In this document: positions 8,562-19,517 of the stretch, one piece after another
Position numbering within the stretch: position 1 is the stretch's first letter
Layout of the letters: every line of letters starts with the position of its first letter
From: Bradyrhizobium tropiciagri
Lineage (GTDB): Bacteria; Pseudomonadota; Alphaproteobacteria; Rhizobiales; Xanthobacteraceae
Length of the DNA stretch: 64,000 bases
Direction of reading: 5' to 3'
NCBI RefSeq assembly: GCF_018130545.1
Contig: NZ_JAFCKF010000001.1
Location: forward strand, 186,001 to 250,000
Notes under the pieces: model-generated
Told to the model about the DNA's origin: nothing
Database searches by the model: none
Seen by the model: the letters and a program-made list of their open reading frames with translations, nothing else
Made by a program: the position numbers and the translations under genes

Positions 8562-9428
8562 ATGACCGCGATCTCTGGATCCGCCGCCGCCGTGACCGGG
8601 GCCGCCAGTGGCATCGGCCGCGCGCTCGCGCATGAACTCGCGCTGCGCGGCTGCGACCTCGCGATCGCCGACCGCGACGAGGCCGGCCTGCAGGCCACCG
8701 CCGCCGAGATCGCCAAGGCGACCGGGATCGCCAAGGTGAGCGCGCGCAAGGTCACGGTGCATCGGCTCGACGTCAGCGAGCCCGGCGAGATCGCGGCATT
8801 CGCCGAGGCCGCCGGCGCTGCGCACCCCACGCTCAACATCGTCGTCAACAATGCCGGCGTGGCGCTGCTCGGCCAGTTCGACGAGATCGAGCAGGCGCAG
8901 ATGGAGTGGCTGTTCAACATCAATTTCTGGGGCGTGGTGCACGGCACCCGCGCCTTCCTGCCGCTGCTTTCGCGGCAACGCGCAGCGCATATCGTCAACA
9001 TCTCCTCGATCTTCGGCATCATCGCCCCGCCCGGCCAGAGCGCCTATTGCGCCGCCAAATTCGCGGTGCGCGGCTTCTCGGAAAGCCTGCGCCACGAGCT
9101 TGCAGTGGCGAACAGCCCGATCAAACTCTCCGTGGTTCATCCCGGCGGCGTCGCCACCAACATCGCGCGCAACTCGCGCACCGGGGCCGGCGTCACCGAC
9201 AATGCCCGCCGCGTCCAGTCGATCGAGCGTTTCGAGGCGCTGGCCAGGACCACGCCGACCGCTGCCGCGCAGCGCATCATCACCGGCATCGAGAAGAACC
9301 AGCCGCGCATCCTGATCGGCAACGACGCCCGCTTCATGGACCTGCTGCAACGCTTCCGCCCCGGCACGTATTGGAAGGTGCTGCAGCGGCAGATCGAAAA
9401 GGCGACGGCGAAGGTGGCGGCGAGTTGA
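8562..9428 (+). CDS. short-chain dehydrogenase/reductase
   Basis: A 288-residue classical SDR. The dinucleotide-binding motif Thr-Gly-Ala-Ala-Ser-Gly-Ile-Gly is at 12-19, Asn-Asn-Ala-Gly at 106-109, the catalytic Ser near 158-159, Tyr172 and Lys176. Asp rather than Arg follows the second strand (Ala-Asp-Arg-Asp), leaning towards NAD. The substrate is unknown. Start ATG 8562 is chosen over upstream in-frame codons because the Rossmann strand begins at once. It is divergent from the receiver gene and is followed by a palindromic repeat. Confidence 0.9.
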   Translation: MTAISGSAAAVTGAASGIGRALAHELALRGCDLAIADRDEAGLQATAAEIAKATGIAKVSARKVTVHRLDVSEPGEIAAFAEAAGAAHPTLNIVVNNAGVALLGQFDEIEQAQMEWLFNINFWGVVHGTRAFLPLLSRQRAAHIVNISSIFGIIAPPGQSAYCAAKFAVRGFSESLRHELAVANSPIKLSVVHPGGVATNIARNSRTGAGVTDNARRVQSIERFEALARTTPTAAAQRIITGIEKNQPRILIGNDARFMDLLQRFRPGTYWKVLQRQIEKATAKVAAS

Positions 9429-9585
9429 ATGCGCGGCGGCGCCAAGTAATCCGTCGTCATCATCCGCGAAAGCGGGTGATCCAGTATTCCAGAGACGTCT
9501 GTGCTTGAATCGAGGGGCCGCGGCGTACTCGATCGCTCGGTCGAGCCGGGCGATGACAGCTGTGATTGGGGCGCGTTCCCTGCAT

Positions 9586-9728
9586 CGTCGTCCCGGCCTA
9601 GTGCGCAATTGCGCACGGGAGCCGGGACCCATAACCACAGGATCCATTGTGGCGCTATGCTGGGGCCACAGCTCGCTTCAACAACACGACCCTGTGGTTA
9701 TGGGTCCCGGGTCAAGCCCGGGACGACG
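9586..9728. repeat. dispersed palindromic repeat R1, copy 1
   Basis: The element carries inverted copies of GGGACCCATAACCAC and GTGGTTATGGGTCCC about 45 bases apart, flanked by a hairpin at each end. Other copies are at 36784-36913, 45984-46115 and 60846-60980. This copy lies between the convergent SDR and FRG genes. Transcribed, it would fold into a long hairpin. Confidence 0.85.
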
Positions 9729-9769
9729 GCGAGTATGCGGCGCGTTCAATGAGCCACGCCTGGCACCGA

Positions 9770-10618
9770 TCACCCGCCCAGCTGCTTCTTCACCCCGAGC
9801 GCCAGCCGAAACAGCGGATCGCTTTTCTCCGACGGATACAGCGCGCTTCGCGTCACCTGCGGAAAATTGTCGTTCTTCCAGAACGACGCCGACACGAACG
9901 AGAATTTCGCCACCAGCCGCCGGCCGAAATCCATCTCGTAGGGGAAATAGTTTTCCCGCTCATCGGTGCCGGATATCTCGGGATATTCGCCGAGCAGATA
10001 GCCCTCCTGGATATGCGGCCGCACCGCCGCCGGCGGGCAGACGCTGGAGAGCCGCACGATCTGCAGGCCGGCCTCGGCGCTCGCGGTGATCGCGCCGCTC
10101 AAATTCGGCACGCCAAGCACATAGAGGAAGGCGGTGCCGGTCTCCGCCAGCGAGGCAAAGGAGGCGGCGATCCGGATCGAATGGGTGACGTCGAGCAGCG
10201 GCGTGGTGCAGACCTCGTAATGCTGCAGGATCGACCAGCGTAGGATGCGATGCCGCTTCAACCGCTCCAGCCCGAGCAGCTTTGCCTTGGCGTAGTCGGC
10301 AACCAGGATCTGTTCGGCGCGACGCAGGGCCTCGAACCGCTCAGCCAGCGTTTCGCGATCCGGGTTGCCGCGGCCGCCGCGGAACAGCGTCGGCTTCAGC
10401 GACGAGTTGTTCTTGATGTTGCGGTGATCCGCGCCCTGGCCGCGAAACAGCAGCACATGGTCGCGGTTGAGGAATTGCAGCTCGGCGATCTTGGTGGCGA
10501 GCTCCAGATAGGTACCGACACGATGCCCCGGCCCCTGGCGCACCGCGGAGCTCTTCGCGACCTGGCATCCGCGGCGGTCGAAGAACGACCAGATCTTTTG
10601 GCTGCCGATGGTTTCCAT
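9770..10618 (-). CDS. FRG-domain protein
   Basis: The 282-residue soluble protein carries an FRG domain, named for the Phe-Arg-Gly triplet seen here at 58-60 in Leu-Leu-Phe-Arg-Gly-Gln. A downstream Leu-Gln-His-Tyr-Glu segment followed by Thr-Pro-Leu-Leu-Asp-Val-Thr is also typical. FRG proteins occur in bacteria and phages, often near defence or toxin genes; their biochemistry is not settled. No partner gene is adjacent: a lytic transglycosylase lies upstream and an R1 repeat downstream. Confidence 0.78.
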   Translation of the reverse strand: METIGSQKIWSFFDRRGCQVAKSSAVRQGPGHRVGTYLELATKIAELQFLNRDHVLLFRGQGADHRNIKNNSSLKPTLFRGGRGNPDRETLAERFEALRRAEQILVADYAKAKLLGLERLKRHRILRWSILQHYEVCTTPLLDVTHSIRIAASFASLAETGTAFLYVLGVPNLSGAITASAEAGLQIVRLSSVCPPAAVRPHIQEGYLLGEYPEISGTDERENYFPYEMDFGRRLVAKFSFVSASFWKNDNFPQVTRSALYPSEKSDPLFRLALGVKKQLGG

Positions 10619-10635
10619 GGGGTGCCGAATTCTCG

Positions 10636-10732
10636 GTGAATGTAGGGCGGATTAGCCGAAGGTGTAATCCGCCGTCACGAGCGGGATGCGGCGGATTACG
10701 CTGCGCTAATCCGCCCTACGATAGCCGCTCCC
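10636..10732. repeat. inverted repeat R4
   Basis: Two arms, GTAGGGCGGATTAG at the left and CTAATCCGCCCTAC at the right, enclose shorter inverted copies of GTAATCCGCC/GGCGGATTAC. The whole stretch can fold into one long hairpin. It fills the gap between the start of the FRG gene and the stop of the transglycosylase gene, both on the minus strand. Confidence 0.85.
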
Positions 10733-10735
10733 GCC

Positions 10736-11542
10736 TCACCGCCCCACGAGCTGATCGGCAAAATACCCGATGGTCTTGCGATAGATCACCGCCCTGTTCC
10801 ACTCGCGCATCGCCTCGAAATTCGCGCTGCCTTCGCCATAGGGCGCGCCCATCTTGAAGCCGTTCGAGTGCAGCAGGTTGGCGGTCGAGGCCAGCACGTC
10901 GGGCACCGAGTGGCGCAGATCGACATGGCCGTCGCCATCGAAATCGACGCCATACTTGATATAGGACGAGGGCAAGAATTGGGTCTGGCCGATCTCGCCG
11001 GCATAGGCGCCGATCATGTCGTTGAGACGGAGATCGCCGCGTTGCAGGATCTTGAGCGCGGCGAGCAGTTCGCCCTGGAACAGATCGGTGCGGCGGCAAT
11101 CATGCGCCAGCGTGGTGAGCACCCGGAACACCGGCAGCTTGCCCATGTCGCCCTTGCCGAAATCGGTCTCCAGCCCCCAGATCGCGACCAGGATCTGGCG
11201 CGGCACGCCGTATTGCTGCTCGATCTTCGACAGCAGCGCGGCGTGACGCTGCAACATCGCGCGGCCGCCATTGATGCGCCCGGCGCCGACGCGGGTTGCG
11301 ACATATTGTTCGAACGTCTTGTTGAAAGTGTAGCGCTGCCGCCGGTCGAAGGCGAGCACCCCGCCATCCTGCTGCACCCCGCCGAGCGCCTGCGAGATCA
11401 CGTCCTGCTGGATGCCGGCCGCGGCTGCTTCCTGCGAGAACGACTGCACGAAGGCCGGAAAACTGCCGCCGCAGCGTGCGGCGTAGGAGGGGGTGGCAAG
11501 CAGCAAGGCGCCGAACGCAACCGCCAAACGACACCTGAGCAT
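10736..11542 (-). CDS. MltB-type lytic murein transglycosylase
   Basis: The 268-residue enzyme should cleave peptidoglycan glycan strands to 1,6-anhydromuramyl products. A signal peptide (about 1-21, ending Ala-Ala) is followed by an SLT_2 domain. The catalytic Glu125 sits in Ile-Trp-Gly-Leu-Glu-Thr-Asp-Phe-Gly. The second signature, Gly-Glu-Ile-Gly-Gln-Thr-Gln-Phe-Leu-Pro, lies about 60 residues later. It lacks the C-terminal peptidoglycan-binding domain found in longer relatives and has no lipobox, so it is probably periplasmic and soluble. Confidence 0.92.
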   Translation of the reverse strand: MLRCRLAVAFGALLLATPSYAARCGGSFPAFVQSFSQEAAAAGIQQDVISQALGGVQQDGGVLAFDRRQRYTFNKTFEQYVATRVGAGRINGGRAMLQRHAALLSKIEQQYGVPRQILVAIWGLETDFGKGDMGKLPVFRVLTTLAHDCRRTDLFQGELLAALKILQRGDLRLNDMIGAYAGEIGQTQFLPSSYIKYGVDFDGDGHVDLRHSVPDVLASTANLLHSNGFKMGAPYGEGSANFEAMREWNRAVIYRKTIGYFADQLVGR

Positions 11543-11597
11543 GCAACAATCCCTCCTGCTTCGAATGGCCGATCATGCCATGGCGGGAACGAGGCAG

Positions 11598-12554
11598 TCA
11601 AAGCATCGGCACCGACATTCCACCCGCGACCGCATCATCCCGCCGCTCGGCAACTGCACCCTCGCCCCTCCACCTCAACGGCGCATTGACCAGGCTCACC
11701 AGCGTGTAGCTGACGATCACGAGCAGAAACCACGAGCCGAGCTTGTCGATTCCGACCAGCGACCAGCCGAGCCGCTGCGAGGGGTAGAGCCAGGTCTTGG
11801 TGAAGGTGCCGATGTTTTCGGTGAACCAGATGAACAGCGCCACCAGCACGAGGCCGAGCAGCAGCGGCATCGAGCGATAATCGGTCCAGACCTTGAAATG
11901 GATGCGGGTGCGGCCGAACAGCCAGATCGCCCAGCCAAACAGCAGCCAGCGCAGATCGACGATGTAATGGTGGCTGAAGAAGTTGATGTAGATCGCGGCG
12001 CTGAGGGCAATCAGGGCGAGCCGGCGCGGATGCTGGACAAAACGGAAATCGAACAGCCGCCAGCAGCGGCAGATGTAGCTGCCGATGCAGGAATACATGA
12101 AGCCCGAGAACAGCGGCACGCGGCCGATGTGGAAGATGCTGGGCTCCGGATAGATCCAGGAGCCGACATGCGTCTTGAAGACCTCCATCGCAGTGCCGAC
12201 GACATGGTAGATCAGAATGACCCTTGCCTCCTCCCAGGTCTCGAGCCGTCCGGCAAGCAGCACGACCTGGACGGCGAGCATGCAGAGAAACAGGAAGTCG
12301 TAGCGCGCAAGCGCCGCATCCGGCGGATAGAAGCGCCAGGTGCCGATCATCAGCGCCACCGCGATGCCGCCGAACAGGCAGGCCCAGGCCTGCTTCACGC
12401 CGAAGCGCAGGAATTCGTAAAGCGCCGCGGTCCAGCGGCGCTGCGCCATCGCCAGGCCGAGGCGATGTTCGGCGGCGATGAAGCGGCGCAGCGGCGGCCA
12501 GTTGGCCGCGGCGCTCGCGATCGGTTCGGTGTGAGGTGTCAGCCGGTGATGCAC
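11598..12554 (-). CDS. DUF817 family membrane protein
   Basis: A 318-residue integral membrane protein with about eight hydrophobic segments. It shows the DUF817 core: Trp-Ile-Tyr-Pro-Glu, then Val-Pro-Leu-Phe-Ser-Gly-Phe-Met-Tyr, then a Cys-Trp-Arg-Leu segment. The family's biochemical role is unknown. The Arg/Ala-rich C-terminal tail after the last helix looks disordered. Its 3' neighbour is the transglycosylase gene 55 bases away, so co-transcription is possible. Confidence 0.85.
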   Translation of the reverse strand: MHHRLTPHTEPIASAAANWPPLRRFIAAEHRLGLAMAQRRWTAALYEFLRFGVKQAWACLFGGIAVALMIGTWRFYPPDAALARYDFLFLCMLAVQVVLLAGRLETWEEARVILIYHVVGTAMEVFKTHVGSWIYPEPSIFHIGRVPLFSGFMYSCIGSYICRCWRLFDFRFVQHPRRLALIALSAAIYINFFSHHYIVDLRWLLFGWAIWLFGRTRIHFKVWTDYRSMPLLLGLVLVALFIWFTENIGTFTKTWLYPSQRLGWSLVGIDKLGSWFLLVIVSYTLVSLVNAPLRWRGEGAVAERRDDAVAGGMSVPML

Positions 12555-12612
12555 GCCGCCGACGATGGCGGCGGATCACGGTTGGAGCGCGGCGGAGTTG
12601 TGCAGATTTTGC

Positions 12613-13023
12613 TCAATCCCTGAGCTGGCGCTCCAGATCGACAAAGTCGATTTCCGCCCAGCGCTCGGAGATCCTGCCGTCGCGGATCCGCCAGAACGTC
12701 ATGCCGCGAAACTCGACGTGACGGCCGGTCGGGGCGATGCCGCGCCATGGGCTGCGGTGGCGGCCGCGCCAGACGAAGCGGCCGGCGACGATGTCGCGCT
12801 CGGCCACCAGGCATTCGGCCACCGCCGACAGCTCGGCAAAGGTCTCGTGCATATCGGCCGAATGCGCGATCACCTCCTCGGCGCTCATCCGCTTGCCGGT
12901 CGCATGGTCGAAGAAGTCCAAAGCCAGCTGCGCGCGGATCGCATCGGGATCGAGACGGTTGGTCACCGCATCATAATGCGCGAGCACGAGCGCCTTGTTG
13001 GCGTCGAGGATGGCGTTGGACAT
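12613..13023 (-). CDS. SnoaL-like (NTF2-fold) protein
   Basis: The 136-residue soluble protein has the NTF2/SnoaL polyketide-cyclase-like pattern: an N-terminal helix with Val-Leu-Ala-His-Tyr, an Asp-Phe-Phe-Asp-His segment, and a C-terminal Phe-Arg-Ile-Arg-Asp-Gly-Arg-Ile motif followed by Trp-Ala-Glu-Ile-Asp. Proteins of this kind bind or isomerise small hydrophobic molecules; the ligand is unknown. ATG 13023 gives the usual family length and removes a random-looking extension of 35 codons. A second NTF2-fold protein is at 37384-37737. Confidence 0.82.
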   Translation of the reverse strand: MSNAILDANKALVLAHYDAVTNRLDPDAIRAQLALDFFDHATGKRMSAEEVIAHSADMHETFAELSAVAECLVAERDIVAGRFVWRGRHRSPWRGIAPTGRHVEFRGMTFWRIRDGRISERWAEIDFVDLERQLRD

Positions 13024-13522
13024 CGGCGATCGGTTTCTCAAAAGGGAAAGTTGTAGAAAGGCAAGGATGCGCCTCATACGCGAATCGGACGGCATGGTGC
13101 AAGTGACGATGGTCAGAAATGTCAGCACTTTCGGCCTTTGCGCGTTTTGATTCCAAAGCGAAAGGCGCTTGCCGAGACTGCGCGGCTGTCGTTCGCCGCC
13201 GCGCTCGCGCAGGCGAACGGCAAGCCGACAGGCACACCGGCGGTAACATCATCCGATGGCGTGATCACGCCACTGGCATACAAGCAGGGGCACATGCCGC
13301 CGAGCGACGCACTGCACGGCAGCATTTCAGCGCGCGACGCATGAACGGCGCGGGCGCCGGTTGCGACCAACAAGCACAGGCGCGCCGGTTCCGCCCGCGC
13401 GGCCATCCGCGCTGTCTTGTTCATGCAAAGGTGCGACGCTAGAGCCAAGCCGGCTGGCTGCTACGACGCCGTCATCTGCGGACGCCACCCGGCGACGTGT
13501 TTGGAATGAGGATGTGCTGCTG
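13024..13522. other. intergenic region, no firm gene
   Basis: This 499-base stretch separates the SnoaL-like gene from the divergent CHAT gene. A plus-strand frame from TTG 13138 to 13344 and a minus-strand frame from 13448 to 13122 are open, but neither has a ribosome-binding site or recognisable protein features. It may hold the two divergent promoters and decayed coding sequence. Confidence 0.35.
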
Positions 13523-16342
13523 ATGATAATCGCCGGGGGTTTCGCACGCGCGCGCAGGGCCGCCGCATCGCTCAGCATCATCCTCGCGTTTGGCGCCGTC
13601 CTGACCGGACCGATCAACACCGCCGCCGCGCAGAACGCCCCCGCCAAGCGCGCGCCGGCTCAAGGCGCCGGCAACACGCAGGCAATTGCCGTACAGCTGA
13701 AGAGCGCGACCGCGCTGACCCGCGGCGGCAAGGTCGATGCCGGCTATGCGCAGCTCGTTGCCGCGCTCGATGCCGCGGACAAGCTCGACGATGCGCAGTT
13801 CGTCATGGAGCAATATTACGACGCCACCGCCACGCTGCGTGCGGTCAAGCGCGACGATCTCGCTGAGAAGCTGTTCGTGCACGCATTCCAGAGCAAGGCA
13901 TCCACGCAATCGCCGCCGGCCAATGCCGACGTGCGGCTGGCCTATGCCATCCTGCTGTCCAACAATGCCAGGATCGCCGAGGCAGTCCCGCTGTTCATGC
14001 AGGCGATCGGGGCCTTCAACGCCTATTGGGGCCAGGGCTCCGAGGAATCGCTGATCGCCAACGACCAGCTCGCGGTGGCGCTGTCAGCCAACGGCTCGGC
14101 GGCATCGGCGACAAATCTGGGCCGGCATAATTTCGAGCTCTCGGAGAAGGCGCTGGGGCCCGACCACCGCACCACCGCGAAGCTCGCCAACAATTATGCC
14201 GACTCGCTGCGCGAGATCGGCGCGCCGGCGAAGGCGCTCGAGCTCGACCTGTTCGCGATCGAGAAGCGCGCCAAGCGTTACGGCGAGAACCATCTCAACA
14301 CGCTGGTGTCGGTCAACAACGCGGGGCAGGACTTCCTCGCTCTCGGTCGTTTCGACGACGCCCGCCGCTGTTTCCGCCGGCACCGCGCGATCGCGGTAGC
14401 AATGGCGCCGAAGGATCCGAGCTTTGCCGGCCAGGCCGACGCCTGGCTGTTCTACACCGACATGCTCGCCGCCGGCGACGCTGCGATGTCACCGGCCGAC
14501 CTGGCGCGGCTGGAGGCGATCACAGCCAATGAGGAGAACTTTGCGGATTTCCTGCGCATCAAGGCGGCGGTGCTGGCCGCCGGCCAGCACGATAAGCGCG
14601 GCGAGCTAGATGCGGGCATGCGGCTGCGCGAAACCGCGCTGGCGATTTCGACCAAGGCTTTCACCGCGCAGCATCCGATCAGCTTCGAGATCAAGCTCGG
14701 CATCGCGACGGCCCTGATCGCCGCCGATCCGAACCGCGCGGTGCGCGCGTTCGCCGCGCTCGACCGCGAGATGTTCGACTGGATGAAGCGCGAGGTCGGC
14801 ACATCAGGCGATCGCGCCGTCGCGGAAGCGATCCGCGCCCATGCCGATCATCTCTTGTTCGCATTCGGCCGCTTCGCCACTGGCGCAGGGTCGTCAGTGG
14901 CGCAGCCCGCGTTTGCCGCCGCCGTGCTGCGCTGGAAGACGCTCGGTGGCGGCGACGCCACGGCGCTGCGCCAGCTCGAGACGCAAATGGCCGGCAAGGA
15001 CGAGGAGACCGCAACGCTCATACGCGCGGCGCTACGGCTCAACGGCGAGAAGCAGGAGCTGTTCTCGTCGGGCAATATCGACGACTGGGCGCGGTCGGTG
15101 TGGGGGCGGCAGGACGCGGCCGAGAAGGCGCTTGCCAAGCGGCTCGACGCAATCGACGTCAAACTGCCGCAGGACCCGATCCGGCCATCGCAGTTGCTCG
15201 CGCCGCAGGAGGTCGTGGTCAACTACTTCATCACGCGGCAATGGAAGGCGGACCGGCAGGCGAAGGAGCCGCTGGCAGCGACCGTGCTCTACGCCATCGT
15301 CGAGACCGCAACGAGCGAGCCGCGCGTGGTCGATCTCGGCGATCCCGGCCGGATGGTCGACACCGGCGTGCGCACCGAGATCGCGCGGCTACGTTCGACG
15401 CGGGCCACCGCGCCTGATCCCGACACCAAAATAGCCGACAACAGGGGTCCCGACAGCAAGGGCCGCTTCCAGACTCTGCGCGCGCGGCTGCTGGCGCCGC
15501 TGGAGCCGCTGCTGAAGGACAAGACCACGCTCTATGTGGTGCCGGACGGTTTCCTGTTTGCCGTGCCGTTCTCGCTGCTGCCGGGCGCCGATGGCGGCCT
15601 GCTGGAGGACCGCACCACGATCCGGATGCTGACCAGCCCCGACGCGCTGATCGCGATCCATGCACGCGAGAAGCTCGATCAGCACGGTGCGATGCTGCTC
15701 GCCGGCGGCATCGAATACGGCGTGCCGGGGCCGATGCCGCTGCCCGGCACCAAGACCGAGATCGAGGCGATCGCCAAGCTCGCCCGCGCGCGCGGCGCGC
15801 CGGTCGAGCTGCTGACCGGAAACGGCGTCAGCGAAGCCACGTTGCGCCAGGCGATCGGAAAGGTGCGCATCGCGCATCTGGCGACCCACGGCTTCTATCA
15901 CGACAGCACGGCGTCCGGCCTCGACACGCTGTGGCAGAGCGGCATCGTGCTGTCGGGCGCCGGCGACAGCCGCTGGCCGCTGCGCGACGACAAGGACGGC
16001 TATCTCTATGCCTTCGAGGTGATGGACTGGGACCTGTCCGGGCTTGATCTGCTGGTGCTGTCGGCCTGCGAGACCGGCCGCGGCGACGAGAGTTTTGTCA
16101 GCGGCCTGCGCGGCCTGCCGACCGCGCTCGGCATTGCCGGTGTGCGCCGCGCATTGCTGACGCTGTGGCCGGTCGCCGATGAAGGCACCGCGAACTTCAC
16201 CGTGCGCTTCTACGAGCACCTCGCCGAGGGGCTGACCTATTCCGATGCGCTGCGCCAGACCCGGCGCGATGCCCGCGACGGCAAGATCGCGGGTGCGAGC
16301 GACGCCAGCGTGTGGGCGGCGTTCGTGCTGTTCGAGGGCTGA
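13523..16342 (+). CDS. exported TPR-CHAT domain protein
   Basis: The 939-residue protein starts with a signal sequence (about 1-36, ending Ala-Ala-Ala-Gln). An Ala-rich helical-repeat region of TPR type spans about 50-560, and a CHAT (caspase-like) domain fills about 600-939. The peptidase dyad is intact: His789 in Leu-Ala-Thr-His-Gly-Phe-Tyr and Cys849 in Leu-Ser-Ala-Cys-Glu-Thr-Gly. CHAT enzymes are Arg- or Lys-directed proteases in several systems. Here the signal sequence implies a periplasmic role. ATG 13523 is chosen because it places the signal first. The substrate is unknown. Confidence 0.87.
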   Translation: MIIAGGFARARRAAASLSIILAFGAVLTGPINTAAAQNAPAKRAPAQGAGNTQAIAVQLKSATALTRGGKVDAGYAQLVAALDAADKLDDAQFVMEQYYDATATLRAVKRDDLAEKLFVHAFQSKASTQSPPANADVRLAYAILLSNNARIAEAVPLFMQAIGAFNAYWGQGSEESLIANDQLAVALSANGSAASATNLGRHNFELSEKALGPDHRTTAKLANNYADSLREIGAPAKALELDLFAIEKRAKRYGENHLNTLVSVNNAGQDFLALGRFDDARRCFRRHRAIAVAMAPKDPSFAGQADAWLFYTDMLAAGDAAMSPADLARLEAITANEENFADFLRIKAAVLAAGQHDKRGELDAGMRLRETALAISTKAFTAQHPISFEIKLGIATALIAADPNRAVRAFAALDREMFDWMKREVGTSGDRAVAEAIRAHADHLLFAFGRFATGAGSSVAQPAFAAAVLRWKTLGGGDATALRQLETQMAGKDEETATLIRAALRLNGEKQELFSSGNIDDWARSVWGRQDAAEKALAKRLDAIDVKLPQDPIRPSQLLAPQEVVVNYFITRQWKADRQAKEPLAATVLYAIVETATSEPRVVDLGDPGRMVDTGVRTEIARLRSTRATAPDPDTKIADNRGPDSKGRFQTLRARLLAPLEPLLKDKTTLYVVPDGFLFAVPFSLLPGADGGLLEDRTTIRMLTSPDALIAIHAREKLDQHGAMLLAGGIEYGVPGPMPLPGTKTEIEAIAKLARARGAPVELLTGNGVSEATLRQAIGKVRIAHLATHGFYHDSTASGLDTLWQSGIVLSGAGDSRWPLRDDKDGYLYAFEVMDWDLSGLDLLVLSACETGRGDESFVSGLRGLPTALGIAGVRRALLTLWPVADEGTANFTVRFYEHLAEGLTYSDALRQTRRDARDGKIAGASDASVWAAFVLFEG

Positions 16343-16501
16343 GCGCGTCATCAAATTTACATGTGCGGACGGCCACCGGGGCGCATGCCGGCCGAACTGG
16401 GCACCACCGTTACACAAGGGTTTCGGCGCGCAAGGCAGACCGGCGCGGGACTGCGGGCGATTTGCTTTGACAGCGGCGCCCCGATCGAGGACAAGCCGCG
16501 C

Positions 16502-16738
16502 ATGCCGAAAAAACCCGGGACCAATCCCAAAGGCGAATTCGCCTTCTTCAACGTCTTCTATGAAGACGGCTCGCAGCGCTCCAACCGCCGCGTGCCCTCG
16601 GAGCTGTTGGGCGGGCTCGATGGCGAGGAGCCGGTGCGCGCCTTCCTGCGCGACCAGGACCGCGAGATCGCCGAAAAGGGCGGCCGGCCGCCGCTCGAAA
16701 TCAAGTCGATCGAGCGGGTTGGGGCGAAGAAGAAGTAG
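16502..16738 (+). CDS. hypothetical protein, 78 aa, basic ends
   Basis: A small soluble product starting Met-Pro-Lys-Lys-Pro-Gly and ending Ala-Lys-Lys-Lys. The middle has Phe-Asn-Val-Phe-Tyr-Glu-Asp-Gly and a Arg-Arg-Val-Pro-Ser-Glu-Leu-Leu-Gly segment, a pattern typical of a compact beta-rich domain. A GAGGA ribosome-binding site lies about eight bases before ATG 16502. I do not recognise the family. Composition is like the core genome. Confidence 0.68.
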   Translation: MPKKPGTNPKGEFAFFNVFYEDGSQRSNRRVPSELLGGLDGEEPVRAFLRDQDREIAEKGGRPPLEIKSIERVGAKKK

Positions 16739-17133
16739 CGCGCGCGAGGCGGTCGCATCTGACGACATCTCCGCCGAGCCGCTGCCTTCCGCATACTGCA
16801 AGCATCAGAGCAAGCAGCACCCCTCTCCCCGCCCCTCCCCCGCAAGGGGGAGGGAGCTCTTCCGCCGGTGCCTCCCTCACATTTTGCAAACGACATGCGA
16901 CGCGCACCAACAGCGCGCGGCAGGCTGTGGCGCGACTGCACAAGCAAGAAGCGACGTGAGGCGAGCACGCTATTCAGGCTCCCTCCCCCTTGCGGGGGAG
17001 GGTTGGGGAGAGGGTGGCCGCGGGCGTTGACGTCAGTTTATCGCGACCCGTCTAGAAACAAAAACGGCGGGCCCAGGCCCGCCGTTCTTGTTTCGATGGA
17101 TGCCCGGGTCAGGCCCGGGCATGACAATGCGAA
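16739..17133. repeat. repeat-rich convergent intergenic region
   Basis: Between convergent genes lie two C/G-rich hairpin pieces of family R5 (about 16822-16860 and 16979-17017, the arms CCCTCCCCCTTGCGGGGGAGGG and its relatives being near-palindromes). The rpoD terminator at 17063-17092 follows, then a short R2 element at 17094-17128 with ATGCCCGGGTCAGGCCCGGGCAT. The 120 bases between the two R5 pieces show no gene. Confidence 0.8.
17063..17092 (-). terminator. rho-independent terminator of rpoD
   Basis: AACGGCGGGC at 17063-17072 pairs perfectly with GCCCGCCGTT at 17077-17086 around a four-base loop. Read on the minus strand it is followed by TTTTGTTT. It lies about 45 bases past the rpoD stop codon. 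A-rich and T-rich flanks on both sides mean it may act in both directions. Confidence 0.85.
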
Positions 17134-19266
<2,133 letters not shown>

Positions 19267-19517
19267 TCACTAAGCTCCCGAAACGCGGTCATGCAAAATG
19301 GTGCCACGCACGCACGTTTGCACGCTATCTAGAATTACTCTCGACGCACAAAGGGCGGCGCTCGAATTTCGCCACCCCTGTCATCCGTCTCGATGGTTTC
19401 CATCTGCAATAGCCGCGAGGCTATTAAGTTTCGCTTAACCCTGTTTTTGCAGCCAAACCATGGATTTGGCGAGTCTTTTTGCGGGTGTGGCCAACGCCGT
19501 CCGCAGCATTTTTGTTA

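Noticed and set aside
13122-13448. Minus-strand 108-codon frame upstream of the CHAT gene
   Set aside because: No ribosome-binding site, no recognisable protein features and irregular codon use; it may be decayed sequence.
16245-17030. Plus-strand frame through the end of the CHAT gene and the repeats
   Set aside because: It overlaps the CHAT gene and the 78-residue gene in another frame, then reads through R5 repeat hairpins.
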